Source: Leptothrix sp. (in: b-proteobacteria)
GTDB taxonomy: Bacteria > Pseudomonadota > Gammaproteobacteria > Burkholderiales > Burkholderiaceae_C
DNA length: 64,000 nt
Direction: 5' to 3'
NCBI GenBank assembly: GCA_013822685.1
Contig: PNKV01000015.1
Span: forward strand, 1-64,000
Under the pieces are notes generated by a model, which saw only the letters and a program-made list of their open reading frames with translations, was not told the DNA's origin and made no database searches. Shown here piece by piece: positions 1 through 13,488 of this stretch. A program made the position numbers and the translations under genes. Position 1 is the stretch's first letter, and each line of letters starts with the position of its first letter.

Positions 1-64
1 GGCGTTCCTTGGCCACCGTGGCGGTTTTTTTCTTTTCACCGAGGAAGAAGGACAAGAAGGACAT
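1..64 (-). CDS. minE: MinE, cell division topological specificity factor (5' end only)
   Basis: Only the first 21 codons are inside the window; the gene runs off the left edge. They read MSFLSFFLGEKKKTATVAKE, the characteristic MinE N-terminus: an amphipathic membrane-targeting segment followed by the start of the MinD-contacting region. MinE stimulates MinD ATP hydrolysis and drives the pole-to-pole Min oscillation that keeps FtsZ rings at midcell. It starts 4 bp after the minD stop, so minC-minD-minE is one transcription unit in the usual order. Confidence 0.93.
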   Translation of the reverse strand, partial: MSFLSFFLGEKKKTATVAKER

Positions 65-68
65 CTGC

Positions 69-884
69 TTACCTCCCCCCGAACATGCGCTTGAAGAACC
101 CAGGCTTGACGGCCTCGGTGAAGCGCATGGGTTTGTCTTCGCCCAGGAAGCGCGAGATCACATCCTTGTAGGCCTCGGACACGTCCGATTCGGCCAGGTG
201 GATCGCGGGCAGGCCCTGGTTCGAGGCGGTCAGCACCGATTCGGATTCGGGGATCACGCCGATCAGCGGGATGCGCAGGATCTCTTGAATGTCTTGCAGC
301 GACAGCATCTGGCCCTCTTCGACCCGTGCGGGGTTGTAGCGGGTGATCAGCAGGTGTTCCTTGATGGGCGTTTGCCCTTCGATGGCGCGCTTGGTCTTCG
401 AGGCCAGCATGCCCAGGATGCGGTCGGAGTCGCGCACGGACGAGACTTCGGGATTGGTCACCACCAGGGCTTCGTCGGCGAAGTGCATGGCCAGCAGGGC
501 GCCGGTCTCGATGCCCGCGGGCGAGTCGCAGATGATGTATTCGAAGTCCATTGCGGCCAGGTCGTTCAAGACCTTCTCGACGCCTTCCTTGGACAGCGCG
601 TCCTTGTCGCGGGTTTGCGAGGCCGGCAGCACGAACAGGTTGTCGCACTGCTTGTCCTTGATCAGCGCCTGGTTCAGGTTGGCTTCGCCATTGATGACGT
701 TGATCAGGTCATAGACCACGCGCCGCTCGCACCCCATGATGAGGTCGAGGTTGCGCAGGCCGACGTCGAAGTCGATCACCACGGTCTTGTGGCCACGAAG
801 GGCGAGACCTGACGAAAAGCTGGCGCTGGTGGTGGTTTTGCCCACCCCTCCCTTGCCGGAGGTCACCACGATGATTTTGGCCAT
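69..884 (-). CDS. minD: MinD, septum site-determining ATPase
   Basis: A 271-residue ParA/MinD-type ATPase, the normal length for the family. The N-terminus has the deviant Walker A motif GKGGVGKTT (about residues 10-18) with the signature lysine. Further on, IDFDVGLRNLD and CDSPAGIE are the switch and Walker B regions. The C-terminus ends in the amphipathic membrane-targeting helix GFFKRMFGGR. MinD binds ATP, dimerises on the inner membrane, recruits MinC to block FtsZ assembly and is released by MinE. It lies 20 bp downstream of minC and 4 bp upstream of minE on the same strand. Confidence 0.97.
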   Translation of the reverse strand: MAKIIVVTSGKGGVGKTTTSASFSSGLALRGHKTVVIDFDVGLRNLDLIMGCERRVVYDLINVINGEANLNQALIKDKQCDNLFVLPASQTRDKDALSKEGVEKVLNDLAAMDFEYIICDSPAGIETGALLAMHFADEALVVTNPEVSSVRDSDRILGMLASKTKRAIEGQTPIKEHLLITRYNPARVEEGQMLSLQDIQEILRIPLIGVIPESESVLTASNQGLPAIHLAESDVSEAYKDVISRFLGEDKPMRFTEAVKPGFFKRMFGGR

Positions 885-904
885 CGGTATCGAGTCCTTC
901 TAAG

Positions 905-1675
905 TTAATTGAGTTTGATCGCTTCCATCACCAGCTTGTCGCCTTCAAGGCGGATCTGGGCGGGCTTGCCCAGAACATCGGGTGAAAGGGGCGTTTCAGA
1001 GGTGCGGTAAGTGCCTGCGATGGAAACCAGTTCAGGCTCCAGGCAGGTGGTGAAAATGCGGGCATCAAGGTTGCCGCGCGCGCCAGCGATGGCCTTGCCG
1101 CGCAGCGGTGCGTAAACGTGGATGTGGCCATCGGCGATGACCTCGGCGCCGTTGTTGACGGCCGCCAGCACCACCAGATCGCCGCCCTTGGCATAGACCT
1201 GTTGGCCCGATCGCAAGGGCTTGTAGATCACCATGGTCGGCACGGCCGGGCCGGGAACCTGCACGGGCACCTCACGGATCACCTCGACCTCGCGGATGAC
1301 TTCCTGCACCACGGTCTCGACGCGCACGGGCACTTTGGCCGAAGGGCCATCGGGCGCTTCGAACAGCCCCACCGCTTGGGCTGCGGCCATTTGCGCTGGG
1401 CTACCGCCCTTGACGGCCACCGGCACCATGCTGTGCTCGCGCAGCAGGGCGATCAGGTGGTTGAAAGGGATGGCCTTGTCGTCATCCTGAACGGGCGTCA
1501 GATCGATGACCACCGGGTCCTGGTTGAAAAAATCCGCAGACGCACCAAAGCGCTCGTTCAGCTCGCTGGCCAGGGCCGCCAGGTCGGTGGTTTTCAGCAC
1601 CACGGCAACCAAGGTCAGCGTGGCGCTTTTCAGATCGACGATGAGCGGGGTGTTCCCTTTGGAGACAACAGCCAT
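905..1675 (-). CDS. minC: MinC, septum formation inhibitor
   Basis: A 256-residue protein and the first gene of the min operon. The N-terminal half resembles the FtsZ-binding MinC_N domain. A linker (about residues 120-150) holds a Val/Glu/Arg-rich stretch. The C-terminal beta-helix domain, from [17 protein letters not shown] onward, has the regular glycine spacing and the [12 protein letters not shown] motif of MinC_C, which dimerises and binds MinD. It inhibits FtsZ polymerisation away from midcell. It is divergent from the ABC operon, with 58 bp between the two start regions. Confidence 0.95.
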   Translation of the reverse strand: MAVVSKGNTPLIVDLKSATLTLVAVVLKTTDLAALASELNERFGASADFFNQDPVVIDLTPVQDDDKAIPFNHLIALLREHSMVPVAVKGGSPAQMAAAQAVGLFEAPDGPSAKVPVRVETVVQEVIREVEVIREVPVQVPGPAVPTMVIYKPLRSGQQVYAKGGDLVVLAAVNNGAEVIADGHIHVYAPLRGKAIAGARGNLDARIFTTCLEPELVSIAGTYRTSETPLSPDVLGKPAQIRLEGDKLVMEAIKLN

Positions 1676-1733
1676 GGGGCAGCGAGACCTTGAAAGGGAT
1701 ACAGTTTACCGGTTCGTTCGCTCCTGGCCGTGA

Positions 1734-2391
<658 letters not shown>

Positions 2392-2402
<11 letters not shown>

Positions 2403-4935
2403 GTCTTCGCCGGTAGCCACGCTCCTGCGCCACTTCTCCTGGCCGGAGCTACGGCACCACGGTCTGCGCCATGCCACGGCGGTGCTGGCCGTGCTGCTGG
2501 GCGTGGCGCTGGCGTTTTCCGTGCACCTGATCAACGAGTCGGCCCTGAGCGAGTTCAGCTCGGCCGTGCGCTCGGTCAATGGCCAAGCCGACCTGAGTTT
2601 GCGCGCGGCCCGCGGCGGCTTTGACGAATCGCTGTACCCGCGCGTGGCACAACACCCCGATGTGGCGCTGGCCAGCCCCGTGGTCGAGGTGACGACGCTG
2701 GCCATCGGCCCGCGTGGCCAGAAGCAGCCGCTGAAGATCCTGGGGCTGGACCCGCTGGTGGCCGCGCCTTTGGCCCCCGCCCTGATCCCCCACCTGGCCA
2801 AAGGCGAGGACCGCCTCGCGATGTTCGCCACCGAGTCGATCTCGTTGAACGCGGCGGCCCGCCAGAAGCTGGGGGTGCAAGCCGGCGACACGCTGGACGT
2901 GCAGTCGGGCCTGGCCTTGAAGAAGCTGCGCGTGGTGGGTACGGTCATCGCGGGCGGTGATGCCTTGGGCGTGATGGACATCGCGGGGGCGCAAACCGTG
3001 CTGGGCACCTTGGGCCAACTCAGTCGCATCGACCTCAAGCTGGTGGGCGGCGCCCAAACCGCACAGGTGCTGACCACCTTGCAACTGCCCGACGGCGTGG
3101 TCGCTGACTCGGGGGACGAGTCCACACAACGGGTGTCGAACGTGTCGCGGGCTTACCGGGTCAACCTGACAGTGCTGGCACTGGTGGCGCTGTTCACCGG
3201 GGCCTTCCTGGTGTTTTCGATCTTGTCGCTGTCGGTGGCCAAGCGGCAGCAGGGGCTGGCCTTGCTGGGGGTGCTGGGCTTGAGCGCCCGCGAACGGTTG
3301 GTGCTGGTGTTGTGCGAATCCGCGGCCATCGGGCTGCTGGGTTCGATCTTGGGCATCGCGGCTGGCACGGGCCTGGCTTACACCGCGCTCAAGTTGTTGG
3401 CGGGTGACCTGGGGGGTGGTTTCTTCCCAGGCATCGCGCCCACCTTGCAATGGTCGCCGTGGGCGGCGGCGCTGTATGGCGGCCTGGGCGTCCTGGCGGC
3501 GATGCTGGGCGGTTGGCTGCCCGCCCGTGCTGCGCAAGATTTGCCGCCTGCGCAGGCGCTGAAGGGACTGGGCGACACGCACCGCGCCTCGCGCCTACCC
3601 TGGCTGGGCCCGGCGCTGTTGCTCCTCGGCGTGGCATTGGCCCTGCTACCGCCCGTGGCCGGCGTGCCCCTGTGGGCTTACCTCAGCGTGGCTTGTTTGC
3701 TGATGGGTGGCATCGCCTGCGTGCCCGGCACGGTGGGCCTGCTTTTGCGGCTGTGGCCCACGCAGCACCAGCCCGCGGCTTTGCTCGCGTTCGAGCGGGC
3801 ACGGCGCATGCGGCACACGGCCACCGTGGCCATCGCAGGCGTGGTGGCCAGCCTGAGCCTGTCGGTGGCGCTGACCGTGATGGTGGCCAGCTTCCGGGGT
3901 TCGGTCACCGCCTGGCTGGACGTGGTCCTGCCCGCCGACCTGTACGCCCGCGCCACCAGTGGCAGCTCTGACAGCGACACCTTGAACCTGGGCCAGGCGC
4001 TGCTGGATGACGTGCGCCGAGTGCCCGGCGTACAGCGCGCCGTGGGCATCCGCGTGACCTCGCTGAGCTTGAACCGATCGCTGGGCGACGTGGCCTTGTT
4101 GTCGCGGCCCTTGGGCCAGGCCGAACGCAGCCTGCCCTTGGTGGGCGACCTGCTGCCACCCCAGGCCGGGCAGGTGTCGATCTACGTGAGCGAGGCCATG
4201 GTGGACCTGCACGGCGCCGCCCCGGGGCGCACCCTGATGCTGCCTTTGCGCGCGGGCCAAGCGCCCGTTAGGGCCTTTGTGCGCGGCGTGTGGCGTGACT
4301 ACGCTCGCCAGCAAGGCGCCATCGTGATCGACCAGGCCGACTACCAGTCGCTGACCGGTGACGAAGGCATCAACGACCTGGCCCTGTGGCTGGCGCCCGA
4401 GGCGCGCACGCCCGATGTGCAAAGCGCCATCCGCCGCGCGGCCCAGGCACGTGGGCTGGCCGGCCAACTGATCGAATTTGCCGAACCGCGCCAGATCCGC
4501 GAAACCACCTTGCGCATCTTCGACCGCAGCTTTGCCGTCACCTACTGGTTGCAGGCCGTGGCCATCGGCATCGGCCTGTTCGGCACGGCGGCCAGCTTCT
4601 CGGCGCAGGTGCTGGCACGGCGAAAGGAGTTCGGCCTGCTCAGCCACCTGGGCTTCACGCACAAGCAAGTGCTGGCCATCGTCGGTGGCGAAGGGCTGGT
4701 GTTGACGGGCATCGGCGCCTTGATGGGGCTGGGCCTGGGCCTCGCCGTCAGCGTGGTGCTGGTCAAGGTGGTCAATCCGCAAAGCTTCCACTGGACCATG
4801 GACCTGCTGGCGCCCTGGGGCCGGCTGAGCCTGCTGTGCCTGGGCGTGGTGCTGGCCGGCACGGTGACCGCATTGGTCGCGGGCCGGCAAGCCATTGGGC
4901 GCGATGCCGTGATGGCCGTGAAGGAGGACTGGTGA
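2392..4935 (+). CDS. FtsX-like ABC transporter permease (AttF/AttG-like)
   Basis: An 847-residue integral membrane protein. It has an N-terminal membrane anchor (about residues 20-45), a large periplasmic region, a first three-helix FtsX block around residues 260-390, then a central helical pair, a second periplasmic domain and a final FtsX block (about residues 720-840). Two fused FtsX-type halves are typical of the YbbP/AttF-AttG class. The start overlaps the ATPase gene and the stop overlaps the next gene as ATGA, so all three are co-translated. Substrate unknown; exporter-type mechanochemistry is inferred from the family. Confidence 0.88.
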
Positions 4936-6038
4936 TGGACCGACGCTTCTGCCTGCAAGCGCTGGGCACCTTGGGCGCGCACCTGAGCTTGCCCGCCAGG
5001 GCCGCAAGTTCTTCTGGCGCCCAACCCCCCGAGATCAAGCCCGGCGAGCCCTTGCGCTTCCCGCGAGACTTTGGCGCCCACCCCGAGTACCGCACCGAGT
5101 GGTGGTACATCACCGGCCGCCTGCTCACGGCCGACCGGCAAACACTGGGCTTCCAGGTCACCTTCTTCCGATCGCGCGTGGACACGGCCCAAGACAACCC
5201 CAGCCGCTTCGCCACCAAGCAGTTGATCCTGGCCCACGCCGCCATCACCGATGTGGCCGGCCGCCAGTTGCTGCACGACCAGCGCATCGCGCGCGAAGGC
5301 CTGGGCCTGGCGGGCGCCACGCTGGACGACACCCACGTGCACCTGAAGGACTGGTCACTGCAGCGCACGGGCAGCGGCACGCAAAGCCTCTACCAGGCCC
5401 AAGCCAAGGCGCAGGACTTCGGCTTCACGCTCGCCATGCGCAGCACGCAAGCCCCCTTGGTGCAAGGCCAGGGCGGCTACTCACGCAAAGGCCCGCTGCC
5501 CAGCCAGGCCAGCCGCTACTACTCGCAGCCACAACTGGCGGTCAGTGGCCAGGTCAACCTGCATGGCAAAGCACAAGCAGTCACCGGCCAAGCCTGGATG
5601 GACCACGAATGGAGCGAGTCATTGTTGGCGCCCGAGGCCGTGGGTTGGGACTGGATCGGCATGAACTTGCGCGATGGCAGTGCCCTCATGGCCTTCCGCC
5701 TGCGCCGCCAGGACGGCTCCACCCTGTGGGCTGGCGGCAGTTTCCGCGCGCCCGGCCAGGCCGCCCGCATCTTCAAGCCCGACGAGGTGCGCTTCACGCC
5801 CGGCCGCACCTGGCAAAGCCCCGCCACGCACGCCACCTACCCGGTCGAGTGGCAGGTCGACACTCCCGCCGGCCGATTCACCGTGCGCGCCATGCTCGAT
5901 GCGCAGGAACTGGCCGGCCAGCAAAGCACCGGCACCGTCTACTGGGAAGGCTTGAGCGAACTGCGCGACGCCGATCAGCGCGTGGTCGGCGAGGGTTATC
6001 TGGAGATGACTGGCTACGCCAACCCCATGGTGCTGTGA
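4935..6038 (+). CDS. AttH/CrtC-like lipocalin-fold exported protein
   Basis: A 367-residue protein whose start ATG overlaps the permease stop (ATGA), preceded by GGAGG at 4923-4927. The N-terminus (MDRRFCLQALG, then a hydrophobic stretch ending near PARA) looks like a short Tat-type signal. The mature part has HPEYRTEWWYITGRL and GQAWMDHEWSES, hallmarks of the AttH / carotenoid 1,2-hydratase-like beta-barrel family. In Agrobacterium attEFGH the same trio (ATPase, permease, lipocalin-like protein) occurs, so a periplasmic ligand carrier for the transporter is likely. Carotenoid hydratase activity is unlikely because no carotenoid genes are nearby. The end overlaps the convergent monooxygenase by 25 bp. 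Confidence 0.85.
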   Translation: MDRRFCLQALGTLGAHLSLPARAASSSGAQPPEIKPGEPLRFPRDFGAHPEYRTEWWYITGRLLTADRQTLGFQVTFFRSRVDTAQDNPSRFATKQLILAHAAITDVAGRQLLHDQRIAREGLGLAGATLDDTHVHLKDWSLQRTGSGTQSLYQAQAKAQDFGFTLAMRSTQAPLVQGQGGYSRKGPLPSQASRYYSQPQLAVSGQVNLHGKAQAVTGQAWMDHEWSESLLAPEAVGWDWIGMNLRDGSALMAFRLRRQDGSTLWAGGSFRAPGQAARIFKPDEVRFTPGRTWQSPATHATYPVEWQVDTPAGRFTVRAMLDAQELAGQQSTGTVYWEGLSELRDADQRVVGEGYLEMTGYANPMVL

Positions 6039-7561
6039 GGCGCACTCACGGGCGCCGTGGCCACGCATTTGCCGAGCTCGTAATCCGCCTCATTGATGCT
6101 GCGCGTTTGCAGCCAGTACTTCCAGGTCGAGTTCGGCCAGATCGCGAAGTTGATGCCCTCGGCGGTCTGATACCAGCTCTTACAGCCTGACGACCACACC
6201 GTGCCCTGGAGGGCCTGCGTCACCTCGCTCAAGAAGCGCGTCATGGCGGCAGGCTTCACATCCAGGTAGTCCACGCCTTTGGCCTTGACCAGCTGGATGC
6301 ACTTGACGATGTAGTCCGCCTGCGCCTCGATCATGAAGATGATGGAGTTGTGGCCCAGGCCGGTGTGCGGCCCCACCAGTTGGTACATGTTGGGGTAGTG
6401 GGCCGTGGTGATGCCCAGGTACGAGGTCGGGCTGGCCTTCCAATCCTCTTGCAAGGTGTGGCCGTGGCGGCCGCGCATCTCAAAGCTCTTCATGTAGATG
6501 CGCGGATCGGTGATGAAGCCCGTGCCCAGGATCAGGCAGTCCATGGGCCGCTCCACGCCATCCTTGGTAACGATGCTGTGCTCGCGGATTTCCTGGATGC
6601 CGTGGGTCACCAGTTCCACGTTTGGGCGGTTGAAGGTGGGGTACCACTTGTTGGAGATGAGGATGCGTTTGCAGCCGAGGGTGTAGTCGGGCGTGAGCTT
6701 CTTGACCAGCGCCGGGTCTTTCACCTGGTGAGCAATGAACTTCTTGAGTGCCGCGCCACCAATCCGCGCCATCCACGGGTTGAAGATGGGCCACACACGC
6801 GACTCGTTGGTCCAGTAACAACGCCAGCGGTGCAGGGTGCGCGTGATGGGCAGGGCCGCGAACAGCTTCTTGCGGAACGCTGAATACTGGCGCGTGTCAC
6901 GCGGAATCACCCAGGCCGGCGTGCGCTGAAACACATGCAGCTGCTTGACCAGGGGCGCGATCTCCGGCACATATTGGATGGCGCTGCCGCCACTGCCCAG
7001 GGACACCACCGTCTTGCCGCGCAAGTCATAACCATGGTCCCACTGGGCCGAGTGCATCACCTTGCCTTTGAAGGTGTCCAGCCCTTTGATGTCAGGGAAG
7101 GCCGGCACGTGCAGCGGGCCTGAGGCCAGCACCCAGTGGCGCGCGCTGATGGTTTCGCCACCGGCGGTCTTGATGGTCCAGCGGCCCGTGCCTTCGTTGA
7201 ACACCGCGCTGATCACTTCTTGGTTGAAATGGATGTGCGGGCGGATGCCGTATTTCTGGGTCACGTGCAGGATGTACTGCTGGATCTCGTCCCAAGGGGC
7301 ATAGCGCTTGGTCCAGTCGGGCTTGGTCTCGAACGAGTACGAGTACATGTGCGACTGCACATCGCACTCGGCGCCGGGGTAGGTGTTCTCGCGCCAGGTG
7401 CCGCCCACCTCGCCGGCTTTTTCCAGGATCACGAAATCGTGGATGCCGGCCAGCTTGAGCTTGACCGCCATGCACAAACCGCCAAAGCCGACACCGGCGA
7501 TCGCCACTTCAACCTGGCGGGGGCGGGGGGACGAAGAAATGCAGGGGTTCTGTGAGTTCAT
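6014..7561 (-). CDS. Flavin-dependent Baeyer-Villiger-type monooxygenase
   Basis: A 515-residue class B flavoprotein monooxygenase. The FAD-binding motif GVGFGG is near residue 25, followed by EKAGEVGGTWRENTYPG. The diagnostic Baeyer-Villiger fingerprint F-x-G-x3-H-x3-W-[P/D] is present as FKGKVMHSAQWD, then the NADPH Rossmann motif GSGGSA. Such enzymes insert oxygen into ketones (cyclic, steroidal or aryl) using NADPH and O2. ATG at 7561 was chosen because it sits just before the FAD-binding domain; the open frame continues upstream without support. It is divergent from an AraC regulator that is its most likely controller. The substrate cannot be told from sequence. Confidence 0.9.
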   Translation of the reverse strand: MNSQNPCISSSPRPRQVEVAIAGVGFGGLCMAVKLKLAGIHDFVILEKAGEVGGTWRENTYPGAECDVQSHMYSYSFETKPDWTKRYAPWDEIQQYILHVTQKYGIRPHIHFNQEVISAVFNEGTGRWTIKTAGGETISARHWVLASGPLHVPAFPDIKGLDTFKGKVMHSAQWDHGYDLRGKTVVSLGSGGSAIQYVPEIAPLVKQLHVFQRTPAWVIPRDTRQYSAFRKKLFAALPITRTLHRWRCYWTNESRVWPIFNPWMARIGGAALKKFIAHQVKDPALVKKLTPDYTLGCKRILISNKWYPTFNRPNVELVTHGIQEIREHSIVTKDGVERPMDCLILGTGFITDPRIYMKSFEMRGRHGHTLQEDWKASPTSYLGITTAHYPNMYQLVGPHTGLGHNSIIFMIEAQADYIVKCIQLVKAKGVDYLDVKPAAMTRFLSEVTQALQGTVWSSGCKSWYQTAEGINFAIWPNSTWKYWLQTRSINEADYELGKCVATAPVSAPHSTMGLA

Positions 7562-7723
7562 GCGGCACCTTGTTGATTTGTCTCCGAACGCCAGGCCATG
7601 GTGCGTGGGCGCTGCCCGGCCCGCCATGCTAGATTTGCCCGTCCGATTGATTATTTCGGCCAAACAGGCGCTACTTCCGTCGCACCGGGCCGCGCCTTGA
7701 CGCAGATCAAACCAAGCACACCC

Positions 7724-8782
7724 ATGGGTACACGCCCCGTCCTGGGCCTCATCTACATGCTGCAAGGCCTGCAGCAGCTGGGCGAAGACCCCACTCCCGT
7801 GCTGGCGCGGCACGGCTTGGTCCTGGAACAACTGAACCCCAGCACGCCCATCGACCGCGCCCGCGAGCTGCGCATCTACGCCGACCTGGCCCAACACCTG
7901 CACGACCCGACCATCGGATTGCGCCTTGGGCAGTTCTACAACCTGGCGGGCTATGGGCCGCTGGTGATGCTGCTGCTGACCTGCACCAATGCCTACGAAG
8001 CCTTCCAGATGGGCATCCGCTACCAGCGCCTGACCTACAACTACGGCACCCTGCGCTTCGAGCCGGGCGAACAGTTCAGCGCCCTGGTGCTCGATCCCTT
8101 GCCCATGCCCGCCAAGGTGTTCCGCTTCCGGGTCGATGGCGAGGTTTCGGGCACCTACAAGATGATGCGCGACCTGCAGGCCTCGCTGGGCCTGGACCTG
8201 CGCGCCGAGCGCATCGACATGCCCTACCCGCGCCCGCCCGAGGCAGCTGCCTATGAAGCCCACTTTGGCTGCCCCGTGCGCTTTGGCGAACCCGTGGCCC
8301 GCCTGTGGATGCGCAACGAGTACCTGCAACTGCGCTTCGCTTCGGCCGATCCCGCCGCCCACGGCATGTACCGGGCCATGTGCGAGCAACAGCTGGTGGC
8401 GCAGCAGGTGGCGCTGAGCACCTTGAGCGAGCGTGTGCAGGCGCACCTGGCGATGTTCACGCAGGCCTACCCCCAAGCCGCCGAAGTGGCCCGCTCCTTC
8501 CAGCTGTCCGAGCGCAGCCTGCGCCGCCAGTTGAGCGAGGAAGGCAGCAACTTCCGCGAGCTGCTGAGCCGCGTCCGCCACGACAGGGCGCAGCATTTGC
8601 TTCGCAGCACCCCTTTATCGATCGAAGCGATTGCCCAGGAGCTGGGCTATGCTGAGTCTGCCGCCTTCATCCACGCCTTCCAGCGCTGGAGCGGCAAAAC
8701 ACCCGCCGCTTTCCGAAGCCGCCCCCTGACTGATACAGTGTGCGCCCCGTCCGTCCCGCCAGAGAACCCGCCCCTTGAGTAG
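7724..8782 (+). CDS. AraC-family transcriptional regulator (OruR/ArgR-like N-domain)
   Basis: A 352-residue protein. The N-terminal 200 residues resemble the 'arabinose-binding domain of AraC type' found in regulators of amino acid, fatty acid and alkane metabolism. The C-terminal third holds two helix-turn-helix motifs, including ARSFQLSERSLRRQL and the AraC signature IAQELGYAESAAFIHAFQRW. ATG 7724 was chosen; the frame is open further upstream but that stretch is not conserved-looking. It is divergent from the monooxygenase with 162 bp between starts, the usual arrangement for a regulator of a catabolic oxygenase. The end overlaps the TTG start of the Hsp70 gene by 8 bp. Confidence 0.9.
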   Translation: MGTRPVLGLIYMLQGLQQLGEDPTPVLARHGLVLEQLNPSTPIDRARELRIYADLAQHLHDPTIGLRLGQFYNLAGYGPLVMLLLTCTNAYEAFQMGIRYQRLTYNYGTLRFEPGEQFSALVLDPLPMPAKVFRFRVDGEVSGTYKMMRDLQASLGLDLRAERIDMPYPRPPEAAAYEAHFGCPVRFGEPVARLWMRNEYLQLRFASADPAAHGMYRAMCEQQLVAQQVALSTLSERVQAHLAMFTQAYPQAAEVARSFQLSERSLRRQLSEEGSNFRELLSRVRHDRAQHLLRSTPLSIEAIAQELGYAESAAFIHAFQRWSGKTPAAFRSRPLTDTVCAPSVPPENPPLE

Positions 8783-10103
8783 TTATTGCGCCATCGACTT
8801 CGGCACCTCCAATTCGGCCATCGCCATTCCCACCGAGCAGGGCATGCGCCTGGTGCCGCTGGAAGGTGACAACCTGACCATGCCCACGGCGGTGTTCTAC
8901 TGCACCGACAGCGATGACCTGCCCACCGGCTTCGAAAAGCCCACCGGCCGCGCAGGCGCAGAGTTGCCGCGCACCTTTGGCCGGGCCGCCGTGCAGGCCT
9001 ACATCGAAGGCTATGAAGGCCGGCTGATGCGCTCCATGAAAAGCATCCTGGGCAGCCCCTTGGTCGAGCAGACCACCGACCTGGGCCATGGTTTCGGCGT
9101 CAAGTACATCGACATCATCACCGGCTACCTGCACCACCTGCGCAGCCGCGCCGAGCGCGCCAGCGGCCAGGTGCTCAGCCACGTGGTGCTGGGCCGCCCC
9201 GTGTTCTTCGTGGACGACGACCCAGAGCGCGACGCGCAGGCCCAGGCCTCGCTGGCCGCCACCGCCCACGCCGTGGGCTTCAAGGACGTGGCCTTCCAGT
9301 ACGAACCCATTGCCGCGGCGTTCGATTACGAGCAACAGGCCACGCGCGAAGAACTCGCCCTGGTGGCCGACATCGGCGGCGGCACCTCCGACTTCTCGGT
9401 GGTGCGCGTGGGCCCGCAACGCGCCGCCCTGCTCGACCGCCGCAGCGACATCCTGGCCAACCACGGCGTGCACGTGGCCGGCACCGACTTTGACCGCCGC
9501 GTGTCCCTGTCTTGCGTGATGCCGCCCCTGGGCCACGGTGGCATGGGGCCCAGCATCGGTGGCCAGCCGCCGCGCCCCATTCCCAGCCGCGTCTATTTCG
9601 ATCTGGCCACCTGGCACCTGATCAACAACATCTACCAGGCCCCGCGCGTGGCCGAGCTGAAAAGCATGAGCGGCTTTTACGCCGACCAGACCCAGTTCAA
9701 GCGCCTGATGAAAGTGGTGAACGACCGCCTGGGCCACGCCCTGGTGGGCAGCGCCGAGGCCGCCAAGATCGCCGTGGCGGCTGGCGGTGATTTCGACATC
9801 GACCTGTCCGTCATCGAAGCCGGCCTGCATTCGCCTTTGAAGGAAGCGCAAGCCGAGCAGGCCTTCCGCGAAGACCTGGCCCGCATCACCGCCTGCGCGC
9901 TCGACACCGTGCGCATGGCCGGCCTGCAGCCCTCGGACATCCACGCCCTGTATTTCACGGGCGGCTCCACCGGCCTGAAGCTGCTGACCGACCAGCTTGA
10001 AGCCGCCTTCCCCGGAACCCGCGCGGTGCGCGGCGACCGCCTGGCGTCGGTGGCCACCGGCCTGGGTTTGCACGCGGGGCGCTTGTTCGGACGAGGCCCG
10101 TAG
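8775..10103 (+). CDS. yegD: YegD-like Hsp70 family protein
   Basis: A 442-residue actin-fold ATPase beginning SSYCAIDFGTSNSAIAI (phosphate-1 loop), with ADIGGGTSDFSVVRVG (phosphate-2) and FTGGSTGLKLL near the end (adenosine motif). It lacks the long substrate-binding and lid domains of DnaK, as in E. coli YegD (about 450 residues). Translation must begin at TTG 8775, which overlaps the last codons of the AraC regulator and suggests coupling. Function is unknown beyond a predicted chaperone-like ATPase. Confidence 0.9.
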   Translation: MSSYCAIDFGTSNSAIAIPTEQGMRLVPLEGDNLTMPTAVFYCTDSDDLPTGFEKPTGRAGAELPRTFGRAAVQAYIEGYEGRLMRSMKSILGSPLVEQTTDLGHGFGVKYIDIITGYLHHLRSRAERASGQVLSHVVLGRPVFFVDDDPERDAQAQASLAATAHAVGFKDVAFQYEPIAAAFDYEQQATREELALVADIGGGTSDFSVVRVGPQRAALLDRRSDILANHGVHVAGTDFDRRVSLSCVMPPLGHGGMGPSIGGQPPRPIPSRVYFDLATWHLINNIYQAPRVAELKSMSGFYADQTQFKRLMKVVNDRLGHALVGSAEAAKIAVAAGGDFDIDLSVIEAGLHSPLKEAQAEQAFREDLARITACALDTVRMAGLQPSDIHALYFTGGSTGLKLLTDQLEAAFPGTRAVRGDRLASVATGLGLHAGRLFGRGP

Positions 10104-10149
10104 GTCACACTACGAGGCGCCATCAACACAGGCGTGGGGAGACCTTTTT

Positions 10150-13488
<3,339 letters not shown>

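Noticed and set aside
4935..6038. Carotenoid 1,2-hydratase function
   Set aside because: Only the fold is shared; no carotenoid genes nearby and the operon matches the AttH type.
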